NCBI GenBank assembly: GCA_964479435.1
Contig: CAYZME010000028.1
Coordinates: 1 to 23,720, forward strand
From: JAAYKS01 sp964479435
GTDB lineage: Bacteria > Bacillota > Clostridia > Saccharofermentanales > UBA5734
Length of the DNA stretch: 23,720 nt
Reading direction: 5' to 3'
Positions 7,640-13,096 of this stretch are shown piece by piece. A program made the position numbers and the translations under genes. Under the pieces are notes generated by a model that was not told the DNA's origin, did not search any database, and saw nothing but the letters and a program-made list of their open reading frames with translations. How positions within the stretch are numbered: position 1 is the stretch's first letter; every line of letters starts with the position of its first letter.

Positions 7640-8270
7640 AGTATGTCATCGCCCTCCTTCCGTTCGTGGTCCGCCAATTCTCGCAGTTCACGAGACTCGA
7701 GCCGATCAGCTTCCCTGGTGAAATCATGCGCGTGCGTTCCGTTCGGATGCTACTTCGGGTGCCCCTGATCGTTCATGTCAATATCCATCCTCGCCTAGCC
7801 CCTCCGTCGTAATAGCGCCTCTGCTTCTCCTTGTCGTTCGCGACCAGGTCGGCGACGGGATTGTGTGTATCAACCGTCGGTGGCAAGCTGCGCCCGTCAT
7901 AAGGATACTTTATGATAGCACGAGTTGCCTGCTGGTATTCATGCCGAAGTTCACGATAACGTTCGCGGTCCGAGTATTTGAAACTCTGGAACTCCTTCAA
8001 ACTTCGCGGCAGACCCGCAACGCCCGAGTCCCGATACCGTTGCAATTGCTGCCGATCGTTCAACAGGTTCCTCGCCGACTTCCGCGCCACATCATATGCC
8101 GCGTGCTTCTCAAGCGGCAGCCCGTCCAGTCACTCTTTGTATGTTGTGTTCGCTGATAAGGTATGGCGTTTCGTATAAACACTTTCTGACTCGTCGGCAA
8201 CCAAGATCGAGAAATCGAGCGAGTTTTTTTCAAAAATTTGGTTCCCAGCCATCTCGGCGATCAAGTTCCG
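7636..8270 (-). pseudogene. Degraded toxin-like C-terminal tail (cassette B)
   Basis: Coding character is clear but broken. In the first frame the protein reads from about MAGNQIFEKNSLDFSILV (ATG 8252) to ...HTLSANTTYKE, a TGA (8132-8130), then LDGLPLEKHAAYDVARKSAR ... DKEKQRRYYDGGARR. A frameshift near 7775-7800 leads into MDIDMNDQGHPK, a TAG (7752-7750), then HPNGTHAHDFTREADRL ... KEGDDIL and TGA at 7638-7636. The His-rich HP.GTHAHD segment resembles C-terminal modules I recall from polymorphic toxin and phage-like proteins; this is not checked by search. Further upstream the hinge of repeat B is in yet another frame. It lacks any secretion or trafficking domain, so it looks like an orphan tail. 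The coupled 83-residue gene is intact. Confidence 0.7.
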
Positions 8271-8275
8271 TTACA

Positions 8276-8386
8276 TTCCCTCACCTTCCCCTTGATATTG
8301 CGGCCTCGGCCCGCGTTGGGCGTCCGGTTGGTGTCGCGGCCGGAACCGCGAGTTCATGAAAAAACCGCCCGAAGGCGGTTTCATCA
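8276..8386 (-). repeat. Direct repeat copy B (terminator plus conserved hinge segment)
   Basis: Partner of 7254-7364. On the minus strand it holds the terminator of the 77-residue gene, then a segment encoding RGSGRDTNRTPNAGRGRNIK leading toward cassette B. Relative to copy A, ACA/ACG, GCA/GCG and AAA/AAG differences are synonymous in this frame, which favours it as the ancestral coding frame. Confidence 0.9.
8359..8381 (-). terminator. Intrinsic terminator after the 77-residue gene
   Basis: Minus-strand AAACCGCC, TTCG loop, GGCGGTTT, then TTTTTT: a textbook hairpin with a stable tetraloop. It lies about 30 nt past the stop at 8410 and is part of repeat B. Confidence 0.88.
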
Positions 8387-8409
8387 ACTACAGTTTGTGC
8401 GCGAGCTAG

Positions 8410-8643
8410 TCAGACGGCCGGCATTAAGAGACGATCAGCGTCTTCGCCCAATTCCACCTGAAAATCGGAAACGGGCGGCAGCCCTATAACGAGTGCTTCG
8501 CTGTCACCAACTCTGACACTCACATAATCAATACCCGCTTCGAGCCAATAGCTTCCGCGGATCTTCTGAACGGTATTCACGAGATATTCTTCGATGGCTA
8601 TCTTTATCGCAGGATACTCCGGCCAGCCTGTTACACCACTCAT
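8410..8643 (-). CDS. Small acidic hypothetical protein, candidate orphan immunity protein
   Basis: A 77-residue soluble protein (MSGVTGWPEYPAIKIAIEEY ... ELGEDADRLLMPAV), acidic toward the C-terminus, with no recognised domain. Its start lies 5 nt after the last base recognisable as IS3-family orfA; the likely ribosome site GGAG (8654-8651) is inside the IS-derived sequence. Any toxin partner that once preceded it has been replaced by the IS remnant. The reading frame is intact and is followed by a strong terminator, as with the 83-residue gene. The immunity role is inferred from cassette architecture only. Confidence 0.6.
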   Translation of the reverse strand: MSGVTGWPEYPAIKIAIEEYLVNTVQKIRGSYWLEAGIDYVSVRVGDSEALVIGLPPVSDFQVELGEDADRLLMPAV

Positions 8644-8647
8644 TTCT

Positions 8648-8793
8648 GATCTCCATTCCTCCGAATTTGCTCTTCCAACGATAAAATGTCTGCTCTGAGA
8701 TAGTGTTCTTGCGGCAGATGTCCGCGACAGTCATGCCTTTTCGTGGGCTTTCAGAATCCCGATGATTTGTTCCTCAGTGTGTCTGTGTTTCAT
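8648..8793 (-). pseudogene. Truncated, frameshifted IS3-family transposase OrfA
   Basis: ATG 8793, with an AGGAG site, encodes MKHRHTEEQIIGILKAHEK and then hits a stop. Shifting frame by one base continues as MTVADICRKNTISEQTFYRW, then KSKFGGMEI. Together these are the N-terminal helix-turn-helix of IS3-type OrfA, which normally reads HE.GM.VADLCR. A missing G in the run before ATG 8734 explains the shift. After KSKFGGMEI the expected leucine-zipper region is absent. Not functional as a transposase. Confidence 0.85.
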
Positions 8794-8870
8794 AGTCGGC
8801 TCCTCTCGTGATTTGATTTTATCACCAGAAAGCTAACTTTCGAAATTGTATGCTACTTGGGGTCAGGTCA
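8648..8870 (-). mobile_element. IS3-family insertion sequence remnant, left end only
   Basis: The minus strand begins with TGACCTGACCCC (8870-8859), the form of terminal repeat seen at IS3-family ends. It continues through a leader with a TAAAAT box (8821-8816) and an AGGAG site into a truncated orfA. Homology stops near 8648; no orfB, right end or target duplication is visible. The element separates the 77-residue gene from a truncated plus-strand coding remnant. Confidence 0.75.
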
Positions 8871-8999
8871 CAGGCGTACTCGGCAGAAGTCGTGGAATAC
8901 GAAGCCAGATCTCAAAAAACCACCCATGTCGAAAGCAAACTTAACTCCGATTTGCTCAACAAGTTCTGTGAAGAAGCGAAGAAAAAAGCTGGACAATAG
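8871..8999 (+). pseudogene. 3' fragment of an unknown gene cut off by the IS3 end
   Basis: Immediately beyond the IS end, the plus strand is open for 42 codons, starting QAYSAEVVEYEARSQKTTHV and ending LLNKFCEEAKKKAGQ, stop TAG at 8997-8999. The charged, helical composition looks like a real C-terminus. There is no start codon before the IS boundary, so the 5' part is missing. I do not recognise the family. It is the only plus-strand coding trace in the island. Confidence 0.5.
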
Positions 9000-9084
9000 G
9001 CGCAGACGGAAATCGAGTTTAATGAGATATTAAAAATATTAATTAATAAAATATTTTATAGATATTATTTTTGATATTATTATA

Positions 9085-9131
9085 ACGAAACCTGCCGATA
9101 AAGCGATTTCTGCTTTGTCGACAGGTTTCGT
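9085..9131 (-). terminator. Long hairpin downstream of tRNA-Ala
   Basis: Outer stem ACGAAACCTG (9085-9094) / CAGGTTTCGT (9122-9131), inner stem CGATAAAGC (9096-9104) / GCTTTGTCG (9112-9120) with one G-T pair, and a 7-nt loop. On the minus strand it starts 5 nt after the tRNA CCA end and is followed by an AT-rich tail without a strict T-run. Probably the tRNA terminator. The AT-rich stretch 9000-9084 holds no gene I can support. Confidence 0.7.
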
Positions 9132-9135
9132 CACT

Positions 9136-9211
9136 TGGTGGAGCTAACGGGGCTCGAACCCGTGACCCCAACACTGCCAGTGTTGTGCGCTCCCAGCTGC
9201 GCTATAGCCCC
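9136..9211 (-). tRNA. tRNA-Ala (anticodon GGC)
   Basis: A 76-nt cloverleaf including an encoded CCA. Acceptor GGGGCTA / TAGCTCC contains the G3-U70 wobble pair that is the alanine identity element. D-stem GCGC, anticodon stem CAACA / TGTTG with loop CTGGCAG (anticodon GGC), variable loop GGGTC, and T-arm ACGGG-TTCGAGC-CCCGT are all paired. It reads GCC/GCU alanine codons, in keeping with a GC-rich genome. Its 3' end points toward the accessory island. Confidence 0.97.
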
Positions 9212-9221
9212 AAGCCCGATT

Positions 9222-9250
9222 ATCTTATTACAGGCTTGGCGCTGTGTCAA
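9222..9250 (-). promoter_or_regulatory. Promoter of tRNA-Ala
   Basis: On the minus strand, perfect TTGACA (9250-9245), a 17-bp spacer, and TAAGAT (9227-9222), with the tRNA starting 10 nt later. A strong sigma-A type promoter in the right place. Confidence 0.8.
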
Positions 9251-9327
9251 ATCTAATTCCGGGTCGATCCGTCGTCGTCATTTTCTAACCGCTCCCGGCC
9301 CCTGTTTCCCGGTGCCCCTTTTGTCAT

Positions 9328-11052
9328 TCAGTTCAGTTGAAACATCAAAACCAGCGTATGGCGCGCGCCCCAGGCCCGCGTCACCGCCAGCCCATGGCGT
9401 ACATCCCATGCGAACACGCCGCTGGCATCGGCTTGCAGCGTGCCGCATACCGCCTCCCCCGGCTGTGCCGACCAGCAAGTCGCGTGCGGTACGGCTGGTT
9501 CCCAACCCGGCGCCGCGACCGGCCGGAGGCCGATGGCAATTTTGCTTTCGGCCTCACATGCCGGGATCACCGACCAATCGGGGAAATGATCGGGTAACAC
9601 ATCTTCCCAAGATGCCGCTTCACACTCGTCCTGCGCCCATCCTCCAATTGAAACCCGCAGTGCGCAATGCGAGTGGTTCTCCACGGCGAAAGGCGGCGCC
9701 AGAAAGGGTTCTGTCCGATTGGGATCGATGCTCCAGGCAAGCGTCAGCGGGTGCGTGACCGTGATGGTCAAGGGCGAAGCCGCACCCACAATCCGCAGCG
9801 CGGATTGGACGTGGCCGCTGCCGGTCGCCGACGTCGTGTCATAAATGAACCCTTCCAACACCAGATCCGGCATCAAGCGCGCCAACGTGTCCCCCAGCCC
9901 CAGTTGGTACGTAAGGTTCTCACCCCAGCCGCAGATGCCCCCGTCGGCCTGAATCGCAAAGCCGGTTTGCAGGGTCAATTCACCGGCGGCCACTTCCGTC
10001 AATACCGGGTGCAGCGCGGGCGCGCGCAGGGTGGTCGCGACCGGATCCCCGGTACCCAGAACATTCCCGGCGTTGCCGCCCCATACATATACGTTTCCAT
10101 CGTCCGTCACCACCATCGACGCGTTGCCGGCCGCCGCGAGCGAGATCGGGCGGGCAGGAATCGCGACGACCGCGGGGGTCGTCACCGCGCGGCTGCCCCC
10201 TTCAACTTGCGCCCCCACCTGTCCTTGATGGTTGCAGCCCCACCCGTAGAGTGTGGTTTTACCCTGCGGGTCCACGCCGACCGCCAGCATGTGTTGCTGT
10301 CCGCCGCGTATAAGGGTGACCCCGGTCAAGGAGGGGATCGGGCACGGAACCAGATAGTTCGCGCCGCTGCCGGCGCCCGTCCGCCCCAGCTCGCCATTGC
10401 TGTTCTTTCCCCAGGACCAGACGGTGCCATCCGCCATCAGGGCAAATGACGAGTCCCGGGTGGCCGCCGCCGCGACAGCGTCAGCGATGCCGGGGATCAG
10501 GGCGGGTGTAGCCGTTGTCTCGCCCGGATACCCCTGCCCCAACTGCCCGTCCGTATTGTGCCCCCAGACCGCCATTCGGCCGTCGGCCAGCACGGCCAAC
10601 ACGTGCTCGCCGGATGAAACCAGCGAACGGACCGGGCCCGGCATCGGGAACGGGAGCGGCGCCAGCACATCCCCGGCCGGGTTCTGGCAGATGATACCGC
10701 CCGCGTTGTCTCCCCAGGCCAGGACCTGACCGTCCGCGCGGAGGGCAAAGACGGTGTCGCCGTAACAGGCGATTTCCGTCACCCCGGCCAGATCGGGGAT
10801 CCATTCCGGGGTTCGGCGCGTTTCTGTATCCCCCATGCCGAGTTGGCCGCTGTCATTCAATCCCCAAGCGAGCACGCGTCCATTTTCAAAGATCGCAAAG
10901 GTGTACGCCGGCGCCGCGCAAACGCGCGCCGGGCGTACCGTTGTCACGGGGGCCGCCGCCAACGGCAAACCGCACATCGGCCCGAGCCAACAAACCATCG
11001 CCGCCAGGATCCACATCGATCGCGCCCCTCGCAGCTTGCCCGCGACTTTCAT
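9328..11052 (-). CDS. Secreted RCC1-repeat (beta-propeller) protein with a C-terminal domain shared with its two neighbours
   Basis: 574 residues. An N-terminal signal peptide (about 1-34, hydrophobic WILAAMVCWLGPMCGLPLAAA) predicts export. Residues ~45-405 contain seven RCC1-type repeats, recognisable by W-G-x-N-x-x-G-x-L-G cores such as VLAWGLNDSGQLG, VWSWGKNSNGELG and CGWGENLTYQLG; seven blades make a closed propeller. Residues ~428-574 are a separate domain found also in the next two upstream genes: LTITVTHPLTLAWSIDPN, a DVLPDHFPDW motif and a terminal HGLAVTRAWGARHTLVL segment. The start at 11052 is supported by GAGGGGGG 7-8 nt upstream. It is last in a four-gene operon, 24 nt after the preceding stop. 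RCC1 propellers usually bind proteins or ligands; a surface adhesin or display role is plausible but not shown. Confidence 0.88.
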   Translation of the reverse strand: MKVAGKLRGARSMWILAAMVCWLGPMCGLPLAAAPVTTVRPARVCAAPAYTFAIFENGRVLAWGLNDSGQLGMGDTETRRTPEWIPDLAGVTEIACYGDTVFALRADGQVLAWGDNAGGIICQNPAGDVLAPLPFPMPGPVRSLVSSGEHVLAVLADGRMAVWGHNTDGQLGQGYPGETTATPALIPGIADAVAAAATRDSSFALMADGTVWSWGKNSNGELGRTGAGSGANYLVPCPIPSLTGVTLIRGGQQHMLAVGVDPQGKTTLYGWGCNHQGQVGAQVEGGSRAVTTPAVVAIPARPISLAAAGNASMVVTDDGNVYVWGGNAGNVLGTGDPVATTLRAPALHPVLTEVAAGELTLQTGFAIQADGGICGWGENLTYQLGLGDTLARLMPDLVLEGFIYDTTSATGSGHVQSALRIVGAASPLTITVTHPLTLAWSIDPNRTEPFLAPPFAVENHSHCALRVSIGGWAQDECEAASWEDVLPDHFPDWSVIPACEAESKIAIGLRPVAAPGWEPAVPHATCWSAQPGEAVCGTLQADASGVFAWDVRHGLAVTRAWGARHTLVLMFQLN

Positions 11053-11076
11053 ATCCGGCCCCCCTCTATCCTGTGA

Positions 11077-11685
11077 TCAGACCAGCGTGAACAAAAAGAC
11101 CAGCTGGTGGTTGGCGGTGTAACCGGTGTCAAAAGCCAGCCCATGGCGGGCATGGAAGGCCAAAAGGCCGGTCGCGTCCGCGGGCAGATTTCCGCAACAA
11201 AAATCGCCGGTTTGCGCGGCCCAGCGGATGCCCGTCGCGAATCCCGCCGCCCATCCGTCGCCGGACGGCTCTGGCGCACAGACCGCTTGCACACCCAACG
11301 CCAGATACGCGGCCGAATCCAGGCGATCCAACGCTTCCCAGCTCGGGAAATGGTCGGGCAACACATCGGCAAACGGCATCGTCCCGCCTGCCCCGCGTGT
11401 CAGGCTGTGCACCGCTACCGAGACCGGACAGCGGGTGTGGTTGGTGACCTGCAGCGCGGGCGCGACAAAGGGTGTGGCCAGATTGACATCGATGGTCCAT
11501 TCCACGACGACCGGGTGCGTGATCGACAGCGTCAGCGCTTCTGCCTGGCCGTGAATCTGAATCGGAATCGGGTCGATCTGCCCGCTCGCGCTGTCGGTGG
11601 CCGCGGCGGCCGGCCCGGCCGGAAGCGACATCCCCAGCGCCGCCGTCAGGCTGAGGAGCATCGCCAGATGTTTGAAATTTTTCAT
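11077..11685 (-). CDS. Secreted protein, paralogue 2 of the THP-WTID/HGLA domain family
   Basis: 202 residues: a signal peptide (MKNFKHLAMLLSLTAALGMS..., cleavage near PAAAA, about residue 29) followed by one copy of the domain that ends the RCC1 protein. Shared positions include LTLSITHPVVVEWTIDVN, PFVAP, DVLPDHFPSW, a CCGNLPADATGLLAF segment parallel to VCGTLQADASGVFAW in the neighbour, and the final HGLAFDTGYTANHQLVFLF. The start is ATG 11685, with GGGGG 6 nt upstream; an in-frame ATG at 11691 overlaps that ribosome site. It lies 16 nt after paralogue 3 and 24 nt before the RCC1 gene. No LPXTG motif or C-terminal membrane anchor is visible, so surface attachment would need partners. I do not recognise a named family. 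Confidence 0.82.
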   Translation of the reverse strand: MKNFKHLAMLLSLTAALGMSLPAGPAAAATDSASGQIDPIPIQIHGQAEALTLSITHPVVVEWTIDVNLATPFVAPALQVTNHTRCPVSVAVHSLTRGAGGTMPFADVLPDHFPSWEALDRLDSAAYLALGVQAVCAPEPSGDGWAAGFATGIRWAAQTGDFCCGNLPADATGLLAFHARHGLAFDTGYTANHQLVFLFTLV

Positions 11686-11701
11686 ACCCATCCCCCTTTG
11701 A

Positions 11702-12287
11702 TCAATCGATGGCAAAAGCCAGAATCAATGTATGGGCCGCGGCAAATGACTGCGAAATCGCCAATCCGTGACAAGCGGTCAGGCCCATGTCGCCTGCGCC
11801 CGACGCCGCCAGTTTGCCCAGCAAATTGTCCTCGATCTCGACGGCATACAGCGTATCTTCACACGCCCCTGTATCCCAGCCGNNNNNNNNNNTAGCGCAT
11901 GGAGTCCGCCGCATTGAGTGCCGACCACTCATACGCGTCGGGCGCGACGTCCTGCAGCAACACCTCCGCCGGGTCGTCGAGCACGGGTTGCTCGACCGCC
12001 GCCAGGGATTGTACGGTGACACGCACCCGCGCCTTGCTGTTGTTCTGAATGCAAAAATCCGGGGCGGCAAACGGTTGGGCGGCATTCGGGTCAATCGTCC
12101 AGGTGACCGCCACAGGGTGGGTGATCGACAAGGTCAGGGGGACGATTTCCCCCTCGATCGCCACCGGGCATTGCAAAACGCCGGTCCCGGTGGCTTCCTG
12201 GCTAGCATATACCGGGTGCACAGAGGCAAGAAAAAGAATCGCTGCGGCGCCCGCCCACGCGGCGCGCCAGCTTTTGGGATGTACCAT
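11702..12287 (-). CDS. Secreted protein, paralogue 3 of the same family, interrupted by an assembly gap
   Basis: A signal peptide (WAGAAAILFLASVHPVYA, about residues 11-28) is followed by the shared domain: LTLSITHPVAVTWTIDPN, PFAAP, then DVAPDAYEWSALNAADSM just before ten Ns at 11883-11892. After the gap, in a different frame, it continues GWDTGACEDTLYAVEIED ... and ends with the family-like CHGLAISQSFAAAHTLILAF. Comparison with paralogue 2 suggests about 15 residues are missing, so the ten Ns do not measure the true gap and the frame change is an artefact rather than a mutation. The start at 12287 follows AGGAGG (12298-12303) overlapping the upstream stop. Second gene of the operon. Confidence 0.8.
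11883..11892. other. Assembly gap (10 N)
   Basis: A run of ten Ns inside paralogue 3. Coding frame differs on the two sides, so the real length is not ten bases; alignment to the neighbouring paralogue suggests a few tens of bases. Confidence 0.95.
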
Positions 12288-12303
12288 GCTCGCTGTCCCT
12301 CCT

Positions 12304-12897
12304 TCACGGGTTGGTTGGGGCCTGCTCCGCGCCGCCGACGGTTACGTGGATCCGAAACCCCGTCTTGCTGATATAGGTATGTGTGTCGGCCGCAAAATAA
12401 TTGAGAAAGGCGTACGCTTCGTGTGTGCCGGGCGCGACGTCGGACAACAGGCGGATCGCGGTCACGTGTTGCCCCGGCATCAGCGCGGCCGAGCGGGCGA
12501 CGCAACGGTCGCCGATCACGATCTCGGCCTGCTGCATGACCTCGTTGCCCGCGACATTCTCCACCATCCACTCCCCCCAGGCGCCGGCCGTACCGATGGG
12601 AAAAACCGCGTGTGAAGACAAGGTGTCTGTCACACGCATCTGCTTGCGTGCCAGTTCCGCCAGAATCTCCTCGCGGGATCGGCCCAGGTACGGCCCGGCC
12701 AGGGCCGCGCCCGCCTCGGGGTCGAGCGTCGCTCCCGCGAGGCGGGTGGCAGTCGTTGACGCCGCGCCCGGCCCGACCCGCCTCACGAGCGAATGGGATC
12801 CGCCCAAACCGATCCAGACAACCGACGCCAGACCCAACAGGAGCAGCGCCAACACCACCCACCGCAGGCCGCCCCGCCCGCGCTTCCTACCCTCCAT
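12304..12897 (-). CDS. Membrane-anchored extracellular protein of unknown function, first gene of the surface-protein operon
   Basis: 197 residues with a basic N-terminus (MEGRKRGRGGLR) and a single transmembrane segment (WVVLALLLLGLASVVWIGL, about residues 13-31), then an exported domain. The C-terminal ~125 residues include REEILAELARKQM, TAGAWGEWMVENVAGN, a PGQHVTAIRLL segment and a final YISKTGFRIHVTV, an arrangement expected of a beta-sandwich. I recall similar small anchored proteins in Clostridia but cannot name the family. No sortase motif is seen. Its stop overlaps the ribosome site of paralogue 3, 16 nt before that start. The gene is divergent from the glycoside hydrolase at 13097; the 199-bp intergenic space must hold the operon promoter, but no clear minus-strand -35/-10 pair is visible. 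Confidence 0.75.
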   Translation of the reverse strand: MEGRKRGRGGLRWVVLALLLLGLASVVWIGLGGSHSLVRRVGPGAASTTATRLAGATLDPEAGAALAGPYLGRSREEILAELARKQMRVTDTLSSHAVFPIGTAGAWGEWMVENVAGNEVMQQAEIVIGDRCVARSAALMPGQHVTAIRLLSDVAPGTHEAYAFLNYFAADTHTYISKTGFRIHVTVGGAEQAPTNP

Positions 12898-13011
12898 CTT
12901 CTTCCCCCTTCCCTCTTCGCGCCCTGCCTGGCCGCCGTCGATTCGCGCCGCCTCCCCCGCGCGATACGACTCATTGTATGACGCCGCCCACCACCTACCG
13001 CGCGCAGGTGA

Positions 13012-13040
13012 GCGACAAAAATCACCCCCACTGGTATGCT
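13012..13040 (+). promoter_or_regulatory. Possible promoter of the glycoside hydrolase gene
   Basis: GCGACA (13012-13017), a 17-bp spacer, TATGCT (13035-13040); each hexamer matches four of six consensus bases. It lies 56 nt before the chosen start at 13097. Moderate support only. Confidence 0.4.
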
Positions 13041-13096
13041 GAAGAGCAGATGCCGGCTCTTAGATCAATATGCCGGGCCGGCGGAAAGAGGCTTGC

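Noticed and set aside
7254..8386. The two 111-bp repeats as a CRISPR or IS inverted-repeat pair
   Set aside because: Only two copies, direct orientation, spaced about 1 kb with unrelated genes between and no cas or transposase ORF framed by them; each contains a terminator and a coding hinge instead.
7743..8868. Short resemblance between TGCTACTTCGGGTG (about 7748) and TGCTACTTGGGGTC at the IS end (about 8851), as a second IS end
   Set aside because: The match breaks after about 13 bases, and at 7748 the sequence is explained by the HPK-stop-HPNGTHAH codons of the toxin-like tail.
9135..9758. Plus-strand open frame beginning MVELTGLEPVTPTLPVL
   Set aside because: Its start is the antisense of tRNA-Ala, a common false ORF; it then runs antisense to the RCC1 gene.
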